From: Prunella strophiata
Taxonomy: Eukaryota; Chordata; Aves; Passeriformes; Prunellidae
Assembly (NCBI GenBank): GCA_036583965.1
Contig: JAZBQD010000015.1
Location: 66,680,330 to 66,744,329, forward strand
Reading direction: 5' to 3'
DNA: 64,000 nt
Shown piece by piece: positions 11,301-24,200 of the stretch (its first letter is position 1; each line of letters begins with the position of its first letter). The notes below the pieces were generated by a model. It was not told the origin of the DNA. It searched no databases and saw nothing but the letters and a program-made list of their open reading frames with translations. The position numbers and the translations under genes are program-made.

Positions 11301-14300
11301 ATATTCTTAGCATGTGTCCAGTTGCTCCAGCAAACATGAATTCCATGGTAATAAGCAGTCACAGTACCTCACAAACCATAGGCAATGGTTTAGTTTAGGA
11401 ATTTTATATTTATGTACCATTGCTTTTGATTTCCCCAGGAGTTCAACATTTATACGAAGAGTAACATTCTTCTTTTCATGGTTTCTCCTGACCCTCTTAT
11501 AAATTTTATAGTAGTACAATTTCAAAAATCTATTGGTTCTGAAATTTTTGGTCTACTTTAACAAAAGCTAAATGAGCCCAGCCCAGTCTGTATAAGTCTC
11601 ATAAACTTAGATGATTCTTTAACCAAATGTTTTTGTAAATCTGCATTTATTCAGTGCTGGTACCAGCAGTGTCATTTAACTGCCTTATATTTCCTGGCCC
11701 ACTCAATCTGATATACATTTAAAACTAAGTTGATAGGATTTAATGCTTTAGCTTATCCAATGTGTAATTTTATTGCAGTTGGAAATGGATGTGTTGGCAC
11801 TTCCATGCGCAAATTCTTTCTTGCAGAAGACTATTTTGTTTTTTACTTTACGAAAATTAGAAACAAGATGTATGATTTATTTAATTTTTTAGTACTTTCA
11901 AAATAGAATTATATTCATTTCAGCCTCACTCTACATGTTTCACAGAGCACTGATTTGTATAGTAAGTTAAGGCCCAGTCCCAAATCTGTTGAAATTTTGA
12001 TTGGATGCTTTTTCTTAAATGGATGCTTTATGAGGATTCTGATATGTACAGATCCAGATGTGCAAGCAGTTGTATTTGCTTATCTGCTGGAGAAATTTAT
12101 GACAATGCTCATCACAATCTGAGCTTTTTAGTAAGGGAGCAGGGCCTTCTTTCAATCTGGCAGACTGCACAAGGGACAGACGATAGGAATAAGGAAGCAT
12201 ATTTTGTAGTGGTATTTCTGTCTTTGTAAGGGGCAAAATTACCTGCACAGAGCAGGTGTGTTATTTCTTATTGTGTATATTAAGGAAGGCAGAGAAATAC
12301 TTACAATTAACTACTTTTTTGTTTTCCTGGTGACACAGCTGCTGTGTGCAGACACGGCAGATGCATCAGGGACACAGAGAAATTAAGAGTCAAGACGGGC
12401 TCATCATGTATAGCTGGGTACTGTGCTCAGTTGTCCTACTGTCTCCTGCTACCTCCTGTCTGCCTCTCCTTCAGTGGTTATTCTGTCTTTTGATACTTTT
12501 AAAGGCTTGTTGTCATGACCTGACAGTTTTGGATGAGACTTCAGGAAAGATGATGCACATTTTTTAACAATTTTGAAGAGGAAAAGATAAGGCTTCTAAA
12601 ACAGAAGTTTGTTAAATTAAAACCTATCACTTACTATGATTTTAGGTAGAAATTTAAGTGTACATGAAAAGATCCATCAGTTCCATATATTATAAGAACA
12701 GTGAGGCAGGTACAATTATCTGTGAGCCTTAAAAAATTATTCAATGTGAAAGTACTCTCCTATGCGAAGATATGTACAGCTTGCAATTTTTTTTCAGAGC
12801 TGTGGGAGTTGGTTAGTTTTCTGGTATTGTAGGTTTTTTTCTCTGTGTTTTTTATTTTTTTTTTTTTTTAACTTGGAACATCTGATTCACCTATGATAAA
12901 GTAAGTAGGTGTATGAATCCATTCATGCTTATTGTATATTTTCAGAGTTATGGGACTATAAAAAAACCTAAAGTACTTGCTATGAATTTTTATCTTAAAT
13001 TAGTGTGTAGTGTCTTTATTCAAAGAAGAGGGGTAGCTAAATGCATGGTTCATTTTTTCACTGGCATACTGTGCTTTTGGCTGCAAACTGAATTACATAT
13101 TCATAGTAATATTTTTCCACTGCTTTCTGAGCAATTTTGTTCTTGATCAAGTTATTATGAAACTGTGTATTATCTTGATCAACATCCTGGGAAATGCTGA
13201 CATTTGTTTCCTCCCAGATGGAGGTTTTCAGAACTCGATATCTATCTGCAATTGATTTATGAATTATCAACCCTTTTGTGGATAGATCATCTTCAGTGTT
13301 GCCCTCTGCTCCAAGTTCTGATGGGAACCTCCCTCCTTTTTCAGGGTTTTTACCATAAATTACTTTATTGTTATGGGCACTTTTGTAAATGCACTCTTGT
13401 ACATTATTAAAAGGAGTGAAATGATTGCATGAACTTTCATAAATAACAGCCATCATATACAAATTTAACTGATGGATATTATTGTACTGTATGTATAAAC
13501 AAGGTGTATGAAGAACCCTGCTGAAGATCAACAGGAAAGGAGCTCCAAGCTCTGGTTGAGATAACTACTGCTATTCAATTTTTCCTTCACACTTGGTACT
13601 GTGCTTTTGTGTCCTTTTGCTTTGTGATGGTTCATGCTTTCTTACTTTATGGAGATGTCAATGAAACTGGCCAGGCTGCTCCTCTGTCTGTTGTTTAAAG
13701 AAGGAGAATCACTTCTTCACTCCAAAAGGTGAAAGGATGGGAAGGTAAGGTCACATCTGTGTTCTATGATGATAGTAGTATAGTTATCCATACTATCTTG
13801 ACATGTTGTATATATTGCTCTTATACAGCAGTAATGAAGAAAAGAAGCAGAAAATCTGGTATTTCTTTTGTCTTGGTTGTATTGTTCTCCCAGCTGTAAG
13901 TAGGTGTTTGCTTTTCAATGCCTGCATCATCATACTTATTACAAATAAATCTTTCTCTTGTTTCTTACTATTCCTAGAAACTTGTATTTTCTTCTCCCTC
14001 TTTATCCCATGTTGTCTCTTCTAGCAACATCACAGAAAACTCCCAAGATTACAGTTTCCTTTACACCTTTCAAAGGTTTCAGTTCAGCTGTCATTCTTTG
14101 CCCATTTTCCTAGTGTCTTTAAATTCAAATTCTCTAAATCTGCCATGGATATGACAGGGTGTGAATTATGATGCAATAGAACACTTATTCCTATGAAGTA
14201 TAAGGCTAGAAGTCAAGTACCATTAAAGTAAAAAATGTGTGAATCATTGTGCCATAAGTCACTTAATAATATGTTATGTGATTCTATGTTGGCCTGGTGC

Positions 14301-14312
14301 AATTCTTTGCTT
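8318..14312. other. AT-rich unique sequence with one exon-like ORF
   Basis: No mobile element was recognised. The sequence carries T-rich runs at 9452-9465 and 12847-12869, and many short ORFs without domains. The only ORF worth attention is the 157-codon minus-strand frame at 13058-13531, described separately. A paired short palindrome (CTTGATCAAG at 13142-13151 and TTGATCAA at 13174-13181) is present. Confidence 0.5.
13058..13531 (-). other. 157-codon ORF, unrecognised, possibly chance
   Basis: The open frame begins at a TTG codon, so the true start, if any, is internal or lies in another exon. The middle part reads like ordinary protein (for example GAEGNTEDDLSTKG and KGLIIHKSIADRYRV) with balanced charged and hydrophobic residues and no low complexity. 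No domain, signal peptide or membrane segment is evident and I do not recognise a family. On the minus strand a weak donor-like ACA|GTATGC lies just before the stop. No convincing pyrimidine-rich acceptor was seen. At this base composition a frame this long is mildly unusual but not improbable over 64 kb, so coding status is unsettled. Confidence 0.2.
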
Positions 14313-14346
14313 AAAAAAAAAAAAAACAAAAACAAACAAACAAAAC
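14313..14346. repeat. A-rich / AAAC microsatellite
   Basis: A run of fourteen A is followed by AAAC-type units (CAAAAACAAACAAACAAAAC). It is a small relative in composition of the large AAAAC array at 25.4 kb. Confidence 0.85.
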
Positions 14347-14524
14347 CAAAGCATAAAGAAACTTCAGGAATAATATATTTTAGCTTATACTGAAATTATT
14401 TTATTGAATGCAAATAAAATGGGATAAAATTATGATAGATATGTTCTCTATTTTAGGTTAACACTAAAAGGTCTACAAATAGATTTAGTTAAAAAGGAGT
14501 ATAGCTGTGAATTTTTAAAGCTAC

Positions 14525-14935
14525 TAGAATCACAGTAGGATGAGTGTCACAGAGTGATGTGGGTTGGAAGGCACCTAAAGATCAGCTGGTTTAATTTCTT
14601 CTGCCATGAGGGTACCTTCCACTAAAGCAGGCTGCTCAAAGAAAGCCCCATCCAACCTGACCTTGAACACTCTCAAGGCTGGGGCATCCACAGCCTCTTT
14701 GGAAAACCTGTTCCAGTGCCTCACCACTCGCACAGTAGAGAGTATCTTCCTCATATGCTTCACCCCTGCTTACCCTCCTTCAGTTTGAAGCCATTCCTTT
14801 TTCCTATTACTACATTTCCTTGTAAAAAGTCCCTCTCTGGCTTTCCTGAAGGCCTTCTTTAGGTGCGAGTAGGCTGTTGTTGGGTTGTCACAAAGCCTTC
14901 CCTAAACTCAAAATTGCTCCACTTAATCTCACAAG
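14525..14935 (-). mobile_element. CR1 LINE fragment (antisense), 3' end retained
   Basis: Read on the minus strand, this is a CR1 3' terminal fragment. On the plus strand it opens with the reverse complement of the element's 3' end (AGAATCACAG, then GGGTTGGAAGGCACCTAAAG). It continues through CTTCCACTAAAGCAGG, CCATCCAACCTGACCTTGAA, GGGGCATCCACAGCCTCTTT, CCTGTTCCAGTGCCTCACCA and CAGTTTGAAGCCATTCC, all typical CR1 words. The minus-strand frame at 14575-14763 still reads RVVRHWNRFSKEAVDAP, which is the conserved C-terminal end of CR1 ORF2. The 5' side fades out around 14890-14935. It is 5'-truncated and inactive. Confidence 0.93.
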
Positions 14936-16275
14936 CAGAAGTATATGAGGATTGTGAGCATCTAGTCTGATATAAGTAGTAATGACAATAGATCCTGCAG
15001 ACTTTTGTTACCATTTCTCCTTACAGTGGCTGTTCAGAAGTTGATCAAAGTAATTTCATAATATATAATTGTGTGGTAATTTTCTATTAGTAAAAGCTTT
15101 ATTCAAAAAAACTCAAACAAACTTAGAGATGTGATAAAACTAAACCAAGGTGGGATTTTCAGTTCTCAAATGCTTTGTGCTTAAATCTTAGAACTTGGAC
15201 CCTTTTTATGTGTGATTCACATATGTGTGAAGCCAAAAGGTCTTGACTTATGCTGCTCTTAGTATGGAACATTTACATTCACAGTGAATGTGCTCCAGTT
15301 GCTCACATTCAGTAGATGGTGCAAGCAAGATTAAGAGTCAAAAAACAGTATCTTCATCTGAAACAGAGAAATCTTTATATTCATCTCTTTATCTTAAGAA
15401 AAAAATAATCAAAGTATATAAAACTCCCTTTGGAGGTGTGCTACCCAAGACTCATTTTCATGAAGTTGCTTCCTTAAGTTTAAATAATAAAATTCTACTT
15501 AAGTTGCACCCTTCTCCTTCTGACATTTGGATTTAGATAAAAATGCTATAATGGTCAAAACTTGTCTAACAGCTTGTCAAATGCTCACACCATAGGAGCA
15601 AGGGAATATTGTCACATAACATCTAGTTGTTCTGGTTTTGCCTGTGACAAGGTCACAGCACAGCACAAAGATGTGAGTTACGGTTAGAAGCAAGATATAA
15701 TAAATTTCTCAATAAAGTTGCCTGAATTTGAAACAAATTGAAAAAATAGGCATTTTTTTGTGGTTCTGGCAAAGGAGGCAATGTTTATTGCATTGTCCCA
15801 TCACAGGAACCAGTTTCTGAGAGATGCCATGCACTTAGTGTTCCAAGATAATTTCATGTGCTTTGGAAGTTTTCAGATGTTTTTTATGTCTGTCCCCCTA
15901 TGGAATTATTTGCTGGTAAATAGATTTTATCTAATTATTGAGAGTGAAGATATAATTTGATGTGGTGGGCTTTTAAATTATACAGTTTCACAGCTATTAT
16001 CACTACTAATTTCTACAAATATGCCTACAGTGCTGCAGATGCAACACACATTGGGGTCTCCTTTTTTTTTTTATTTTTGTTCTGTTACTTTTTCCTCTGG
16101 GCTTCTGAACACTCATTTTTATTGTGGAAAGGTATTGTGTTGGTAGACCTTGTGAGTTTTCACTGACTACTCCTTTTATGTGTAGAAATGCAATTGCACT
16201 GCCAGCTCAGAAATGAGCTTCAGGAAAAAAAGTGTGAAACTGAAGGTGGGCAGAAGTACCCAGAAGCTTAAACAA
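14936..16275. other. Unique sequence, no gene seen
   Basis: AT-rich, with short ORFs only (15288-15536, 15760-15960, 15957-16166). None shows a domain. A T-rich stretch lies at about 16061-16078. Confidence 0.5.
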
Positions 16276-16300
16276 GGGGGGGGGGGGGGGGGGGGGGGGG
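16276..16300 (+). repeat. G25 homopolymer, potential G-quadruplex
   Basis: Twenty-five consecutive G residues are flanked by AACAA and TAATGG. Long pure G runs are rare compared with A/T runs. Such a run has enough guanines for several stacked quartets in many registers. Nothing nearby suggests a promoter. A sequencing or base-calling artefact is possible for the exact length, but both flanks are ordinary unique sequence. Confidence 0.95.
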
Positions 16301-17656
16301 TAATGGAATTTTGAAATGGACTTACTTAGTTCAGATCTTGGTTTTGAGAGTAACATAATATTAAAAGGGAGTAACATAACTGGCCTATTAGATTACTTAT
16401 TTATAACATCTTCAAATTATATTCTGCCATGTGTGAATTTTCAGCTGTCTTATTACAAAAATTCATTTTGCAGTATGCTTGTTATTTACTGTGGCATCTA
16501 TATTCTCTTTTTTTGTGCACCAGCCAGCTTTTCTGGATTCAGGAACTTGTTCTGAAATCCCTGACAGAATTTATTATCATCGGAATACCTGAGTTTTTTT
16601 GGTTGCTTGTTAGAGAACTGTTGACAGCAGACAACAGTTGATGTGTGTGTACATGTAGAAGGTAGGTCTGTGTAAGATTTGTGTCCTTAGACACTGGGAC
16701 AGAGAAAAGAGACCCCATCAGAGACTGCAATTCCCTAATGGTTGCTCTTACACCCTAGAGAAATAATAGAGCTGGCTGAAATTTCAGATGGACACAAAGC
16801 ACATTCAATTCTGATCTGTCCATGGACAAATTTGAGTCATGGGATGTGTGTTGGCTTGGCTGTGTCAAGGGATAAATGAGTGATGTTTTTGATTCCTACC
16901 TGTTGAGACACAGCCCTGGTCCCATAAGGTCAGCTTGTAAGAAGACCACTTGCTTTCATGGGGATATTCATTAGGGATATTTTCTTCCTTTCCCTCTTTC
17001 TTCTCTCTCTCCTTAGAGAGCTCAACAAAGAATTGTTTGGCATCAAAAGAAGGCTGTTTGTGAATAAGACACCTGAATAATGATTCTGAAGTTGTTATTT
17101 TTATGCAAATATGGCTATTATGATGAGGATGAATATACAAATTAATGAAGCCTGATACAGGAATAAGAATTAGTTAATCCAGCAAAAGCTGCAAATGGTA
17201 TTTTTAATCTTTCAAAGGAACTGCAGGTAATTTTTAATGTTTTCTCTGTATCTTCTTACTTTCTCACCCTTCTTCAAACTCTTTGGTGAACAATTTGGCT
17301 CTTAATGTCCAGTTGAGGAGGTGTAGAATAAAACAGTTCAGTAAAATCCTAGTGTCTTACAGTCTATATAAACTAACTAAAATTGTGATTGCAATAAATT
17401 GTGGTACATCAGTCAGCTCCAGATCTAATCTTGTAGCTTTTAACAGTAGTTGCCTGTGATAAAACTTATTGTCTGTAGCCTAAACCAAATTGGAAGGACT
17501 CATTCATCTGTTTCTTCAATAGAGATACCTCAATGTGAGCCTCCTGTTCCTTGCAGGTGATAAAGGGCTCCCTTGAAAAACATACAAAATTTATCTACCA
17601 GTAAAGTTAGTGAGAGTGTTGCCCTTAACAGCTGAGGGAATAATACTGAGAGCATC
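16301..17656. other. Unique sequence, no gene seen
   Basis: No recognisable element. Overlapping plus-strand ORFs at 16316-16641 and minus-strand frames at 16539-16730 and 16865-17140 have no domains and are regarded as chance. Confidence 0.5.
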
Positions 17657-18287
17657 TGTCCTGGTCTCAGTTAGGGTAAAGTTAATTTATTTTCAATAGC
17701 TGTTACAGTGCTGTCTTTTCGATTTGGGATGAGAATGGTGTTGATGACACACTGATGTTTTGGGTTTTTTCCTGTTGTGTTTATCCTAAGTCAAGGACAT
17801 TTTTTGTGTCTCCTACTCAGCCAGTAAGGAGGTTTGTCAAACAAAAAGCAAACTGTGAGGAAGCATAGCCAGGACAGGTCAACCAAAGGGATATCAATGG
17901 ATATTCCACACCATAGAATGCCATGCCCTATGAAGAATATAGTGTGTAAACTAGGGAGAGTTACCTGGAAGGGTGGCCAGTCTGGGTTCAAGAAGGGCAT
18001 CGGTCATTGGGTGGTGAGCACTTGCATTGTGCACCACTTGTTGTTTGGTTGTTTGGTTGTTTGGTTGTTTTTTTCTTTCTTTTTTTTTTTTTTTATATAA
18101 TTATTAATATTATTTTACCACTGTTATATTTTCCTTTTTTTTTTTCAATTATTACACTTGTTCTTATCTCAACAAACAAGTTTTACTTTGATTTTTCTCT
18201 CTGTTCTACCAGGATGGGGTTGATAAGAGGAGAGGTTGAGCGAATGGCTGTGTGGTTTCATCTCCAGCTGGGGTTAAAACCATGATA
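17657..18287 (+). mobile_element. Solo LTR of an avian ERVL-type endogenous retrovirus
   Basis: This is an almost full-length long terminal repeat on the plus strand. It begins with TGTCCTGGTCTCAG, then follows the order known for a common avian ERVL-like LTR: AGTTAATTTATTTTC, TACAGTGCTGTCTTTTCGAT, GATGAGAATGGTGTTGATG, ACACACTGATGTTTTGGG, CAAGTCAAGGAC-like sequence, AGCCAGGACAGGTCAACC, AAAGGGATAT, CCATGCCCTATGAAG, TTCTTATCTCAACAAACAAG, and a final CTGGGGTTAAAACCATGATA. The flanks GCATC (17652-17656) and ACATC (18288-18292) agree in four of five bases, as expected for the 5-bp target duplication of ERVL. No gag, pol or env lies on either side, so this is a solo LTR left by recombination. The usual TATA region is degraded (GAATATAGTG). 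Microsatellite growth at 18043-18150 has lengthened it. An end at 18290 (CA) is an alternative. Confidence 0.85.
18043..18066. repeat. (GTTTGGTT)3 microsatellite inside the LTR
   Basis: Three perfect copies of the octamer GTTTGGTT run into a T-rich tract to about 18094. The tract sits in the 3' half of the LTR, where intact copies have GC-richer, non-repetitive sequence, so it appears to be a post-insertion change. Confidence 0.85.
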
Positions 18288-20562
18288 ACATCTTAAATTC
18301 TAGTTTATAGACTTCTGATCATTCTAGTTTTTTAGTTTTTTTTTTTTTCTTTCAATATCAAAAGAATCTAAGAATATCAAAAACTGTCTGTCTGTATTAA
18401 CCCCAGTGTTAAAGTTTCAGTGATTTCTTGTGGAGGCTGCTCTTTATTGGATCCCATTGTGAAGGCAAAATCACTTGAGAAATATATATGAAGATAGCAA
18501 TAGTGTGCTGTTCTTCTTGAGATATCTGTTCTTACAGCTGTGTGCTACTCCACTTGCCTCTCATTTAATCCATGTTTTCTGGGCTGCCCATAAAAAAGGA
18601 TGCTGATTATTCAATACTCCTTGCAGAAAAAATCAAATCAGTGTTTAAAATATATTAATCTTGAATTAGCTAAAAGGGTTAAATGATGTAGTCTAGAAAA
18701 CAGTGGGGTTTTTTTTGTTTTGTTTGGTTTTTTTGTTGTTCTTTTTTTTTTTTTAACAAAGCAAACTCTTTATGGTGTTAACTAGTTGTAGTTAATTGTG
18801 TTACATACATATTCATATACTGTTTATGATGCATTTTCATTCATATTCTGACAAAGACTTCTGCTGGAACAGATTTTATTTACTTCTCCATTTCCTGCTT
18901 CATGAAAGTATGAATTCTTTTGAATGTTAAAATGCTGTTATTGCGTGGTAAGAGTACCCCACTTTAGCTGTTTGGAATAGGAGAAAATTATGAAGACACT
19001 CATGATGTTTTAGCAAATATTGGTACTTTCAGCCCAACTTTAAAGTTTGTATTTCATTCAGAAACTGATTCCTAAATATCCCTGTCTTAACAGACTGGTT
19101 ATATGTGCATGTTCACACATATCTTGTTTTAAGAGCAGTATTTGTTTATTTGGGATTGCTTTTTTTTCTTCAGCTGTAGATTAGGGACGTTTAAATATAA
19201 TACTCTGAGTTTGAAAAATGGCAAGATGTTGTAGTTAGAAATTTTATTAAATAAAATAATTTCAGTGTCCCTTTTGCTTAATGCCTATTTTTATATCTGA
19301 ATTGATGTAGTAAGATTTATCACAGGGAAAAAAAAATAACAAGTGCTTTCAATCGAGTGGGTTCATAACTACATTTGTTACAGTAGTTCTGAAGAGGTCA
19401 AATTGTAGCACAATGACACACCACACATTTTATTACTCAAAGTTCTTGTTGAGAGGCTTGTATCAGGCAGTTGTGATTGCTTGAATACTTCTCCTAGCTG
19501 GACCACTATGCTGCCAGATAAAAAAGTATGTTTTCTTGGTTGTAAGTGTAGCACACGTGCACTTCCAACAGATATGAGGAACACTGGGTAAAAACCTGAC
19601 CGATCACACTTGAGATCAGTGGGGTTAAAACTGATATAGGTGTGAAGCTGAGCAGGAGAAGGGAAAGGCAGTGCTCCTATGGAAGGATGTGAGAAAAAGC
19701 TGGCTTGCATTTAGTGGAATAAAGGTGGAGAAAATGTATGCTGAATATTTTGAATTCATAAGTGCACCAGCTACTGAGGAAGAAAAATTCCTCAGGCAAA
19801 ATAACAAACTTAGGAGATAAATAGATGTAACATAAACATTAATACAATTGTAAGCTGAAAACTGGAGAAGAAATATGGTGGTAGAACAAAAATAATAATT
19901 ATGGAAAAATGAATTAGATGGTCATGTTAGAAATCATATAGAAATCATATAGAACAAACAGAATTTATACAGAATTCATACAGAAAATAGCACATAGAAT
20001 ACTGGACACTCTGGAGGGTCTGCAAAAATTAGTGTGAACAGAATCCCAATGATATACACAAATCCAGTAGTGAATTGCTTGCATCTTACATCTTGCTTTG
20101 CAACAACTTCTGTGTGACACCTAGAAACAAATTTAACAATAAATAACAAATAGCATGAAAAAATCACTACAAAGGAGCAAAATGTCATGGAAAGAATATT
20201 CATCTGAATGAATGGATAAGCAAAAAATTTTGCAGGTGAGTGAAAGACTTTGATCATGAAGTAACAAATAAAGTTTTAAAGAAGACCTGTTCCATTGCTT
20301 AGGCAGTGGTTAATTGGTTTTTCTCAAAGCAACACATTTAAAGTCTTGATTTATCGGAGTATTGATGTGGCTTCCTGCAAAGGAAGTTTGTCTTAGTTGA
20401 GATAAATGACATAGACGAAAAATGGGCTCTTTCTAAATGTACTGTTCCAGTAATTTAAAAATGATTGTGTATTTTGCCATGTGGGAAAAGACAGAAGCAG
20501 GGACTGTGGTGAGGATTATTGATTGCTGCAGGAGTGAGTACTTCCTAAACAATTGTATCAGT

Positions 20563-20593
20563 AAAAAAAAAAAAAAAAAATAATAAAAAAAAA
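20563..20593. repeat. A18 run plus A-rich tail
   Basis: Eighteen A, then TAAT and nine A. No upstream gene-like body was recognised, so no retrocopy is claimed. Confidence 0.9.
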
Positions 20594-21256
20594 TCAATTA
20601 AATACGTTGAAAATTTGTAAAGAAAAATGCCATCTCTTTTTCAAAATATTAGCAAGTTCTGTCAATTTGAAGGATGGCACCTGCATGCACAGGAGTTGCT
20701 TTTCATACTGAGCATTTGGTGCAATATGGCTCTCTGGTTGTAGTACTACACAGCAGTGATACATCATATAGTACTGAACAGTTAAGTATTCCAAAATGCT
20801 GTCACAAGTCCTTTCTTTTACATCCTTAAAGGCATAGAAAGCCAAAATTAGGTCTTTCCCCATGTTTTATAGTGACTTTCACTTAGGTTTTTCTTTTTAA
20901 ATGCTTAGTTCTGATACAGTCTACCAATTGCAACCATTTACTTTAAACTGGGAGGTTAGATGACCTGAAACCATGGATCAACTGAGAAATTATTTTGTAT
21001 CAAAGTGAAACTATTCCCTTTTGGGTTTCATACATTTCTGTTATTTTAGACTACTCTTCCTTTTGGGTTTTGTCTTCTAATTTTTTTCCTCCTGACTCTG
21101 GACTGGTGGGTTTTAGAGTTTGGGGTCTTTAAGTGTTATTCATGGCCTCGTGACTATACAATTTAATACTTTTGAAATCCGTCTACTCTTTTCCTAATTT
21201 CATAATTTATAGGCATCCTGATACCTTCTTTTGTACTCCTTATATCTCCTGGTAGC

Positions 21257-21276
21257 TTTTTTTTTTTTTTTTTTTT
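21257..21276. repeat. T20 homopolymer
   Basis: Twenty consecutive T after GGTAGC. Simple repeat only. Confidence 0.95.
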
Positions 21277-24200
21277 CTCTGATTCGTGATACCCTAACAA
21301 GGTTGACTATTGTTTTCCAAGGGAATAGCTTTATTCAGTGAAAAATGCAGTTTCAGTCTGTATGAAACTTTTGAGACTGTTACAAAATTGGCTGAATACT
21401 TTAGGACCTTTAATTTAAAAAGTCATTCTACAGTAACATTTTTTGAAATAGATCCAAAGTATTTCTCTGGATTCACTGGGGACATAGCAGCGTGTATAAA
21501 AACATTTGGAGAAGCTATCTGATCCTTTTCAGAAGCTTGTTGTAGTCATCAAATTCACTCATTCCTTCCAGGTCTAAGAAGCTGGATAAAAATTAAGAAA
21601 GAGAACTTTGAGTGGATTTTCCCCATTCTTTCCTGCTGAACCTGTTGTGTGTTAATAGTTATATTCTTATACTTTCAGGATATAGCAATGGAATGGTCAT
21701 CTGTGAGTTCAGGAATACCCTGAGTTCAGACCCTATTCAGAGGTTTTTTCACATAAAGTGAAACCATTTAAAATGGAGACAAATGTACACCAGAAGAGCT
21801 GACATTTCAAAGTCAGGGGAAAAATTCTGCAGGTGCACAGTGGGAATTTGTAGCCTGCTCTCCAGAGGAATCTTCTAACCAGATGCCCATAAACTAGAGA
21901 GAACATTATAACTCTCTTCTCAGGAAGTTTTAGATGTGGCTCTTGTGTGTGCAGGTATATCTCTTTGTGTATCACCTAGTGCTCCACTTCAACCAAAAAA
22001 CTTGAAAATATAATGAAATAATTTCTCTCTAAACTTATAGAAACTTATGGTTTCAAATGCAAAGTATTATGTTAAATCTTACTTTTGGCTGTGTCTGAAA
22101 CACATTTTCAGTACTTTGGCTATTAAATAATAAAAATAAGTAATCCATTGAGCACAATCTAGACCCAAAAGATCAGATCTGTCATCATCTTTGTCAAATT
22201 CTTCAGGTGATTATGCCAGCAGCAGCTCTGTTGCCTTCATTAGAGCTTTAGCCATGTATTATATCAAACTCGGGTGTCTGGAAAGAAAATTCATCTTCTT
22301 TAACAACAGCAGTTGGCTGGAAATTGACTTTTAAATCTCTACCTGCATCTCATCTCTTGGCTGAGAGATCCCAGTGTGCATGCAGTAAATATAACAAGAT
22401 AATTTGCTTAGTGGCTAATTTCTTATTTTTCAGAGGGAACAACTTTGGAAAACTTGTTGTTATTGCTATGAAGGTAAGCTACAATATTCTCTTTTCTTCT
22501 ACTGTAAATATACAAAACCACATTCTATAAAAATATACACATGATTCTTAAATCTATTTTTTCTTTTATTGAAAAAAATCTATTCACAGAACTTGTAGAA
22601 GAATGGATTTTCTTAGCTAGGTTTCTGATGACATAAGCCATAAACTAGCAATCAGTGTTCATGGGTCAGTGAATACTTTGTGACTGGAGATATGTGAAAG
22701 TCTGCTGAGAGAGCACATCATGCCCTACTCTCATTCTAACATCATTCAGTTGTTTTTGAGAGGTGAGAGATTTCTATTTCCCCTATCATACCTTTTTATT
22801 ATTTTTAACACCAGCTTTCTGAACATGCTTTTTTCACCCCACCCTATGTCCTTGTTCTTCTTTATTTGCCAGAAGAGGTTACTGTGTGGAAGGAAAGATA
22901 CAAAAATATATGACAGTGACAGGATGCTGATACAGACAGTGGTTTAGATAATGAGATGCTCTCTCTGTCCTCTGCTCCACTCTCCTGTGTGCTTTAATAA
23001 CAGTGTATTGTACAAATAATTCTACCCATGTTACCTAGAACATAGTGTGGAAGAAGTCTTCCTCTCCCTCACTAAATCTCAGGGAATTTCTCATTGCCAG
23101 TCCTGTGACAAGGAGACCTTTGTTTATGTAGTCAGGTAGATTGAAAGAACTGCCTGTATTCTGATATAATTACTTTGGTTACCAGAATGTCTGATCATAT
23201 TTGAATCATTTATCTCTCATGGGGCTCCTCCTAGTTTACACTCCAGATGCTTGCTTATTCTGGCCACAAAACAATCAGAAACTGTGGACTGGTTTTATTT
23301 TCTCTTGTAACATTTGAACTACAGAGAATGCTGTCTTTTCTGTTGTGCTTTAATATATTCCTGGACTGCACGGAAATATGTTAATTATCTTTATGAAAGC
23401 TAAACTTCCTAGTCTTCTCAAAAGAAAAATTCAGAATAGTTGGCATTATTAGTATAATGATAGATTTTTATTTAGACATCCATCAATCACAAAAGCAATG
23501 AGAAATTCACATTTAATGCTTAGCTTCAGGCTGAACAAAGAGCTAAATGCTCACCTTTTTAATTGTTAATTGTAAAAATTTTGTGTTCTTATAAATACTT
23601 TCAGTGAAGAAACAGAACAAGGAAAACAGACTCTGTGGTGGGAGAATTACACTAAATCTGAATCAGATGTGGATCTTCTAGTACCATTAAAAACTTGCAG
23701 ATTGTGGATTTCAAACCAGTGTAAACCTCATTTTTTTACACTAGAAACATGTATCTGCTTAGCTATTGTTTAGTTAGGTGGACTCTTCTGTACACAAGAA
23801 GAATCATGATAGGTGTCCTATTTAGAAGTCCTTGAAAAGTAAAGTACATTAATAAATATTTTTAAACTGATTATACATAATCATACACAGGCACACTTAT
23901 TTGACATAATGGACTGTGGTCATTGTCAGCTTGGTCATTACATGCACAGAATGATACAGCATTTTTAGGGTTTGGTTTTATTTCTGAAGAGTTAAGTCTC
24001 TAAATAAAATATATCTGAAATAATCGATAGAGTATTTTTTTTAATATTCTGAATGGCAATATCATATTCTAATCAAAGACTCTGATAATATCTGATTCCC
24101 CATAAACTGAGCTAACTTAAAAATGGTGGAACAGTTGCTTTTTCATCATATAACTGACAGTTTATGAAGAAATATCTATTGCCATATTGCTAAATTTTCT

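Noticed and set aside
14280..14290. GATTCTATG resembling the CR1 terminal octamer
   Set aside because: No CR1 body lies upstream on the plus strand. A short chance match.
18007..18285. Plus-strand ORF rich in phenylalanine
   Set aside because: It runs through the T-rich microsatellite inside the solo LTR.
20563..20593. Poly(A) tract as the tail of a processed pseudogene
   Set aside because: No AATAAA at the right distance and no recognisable gene body upstream.
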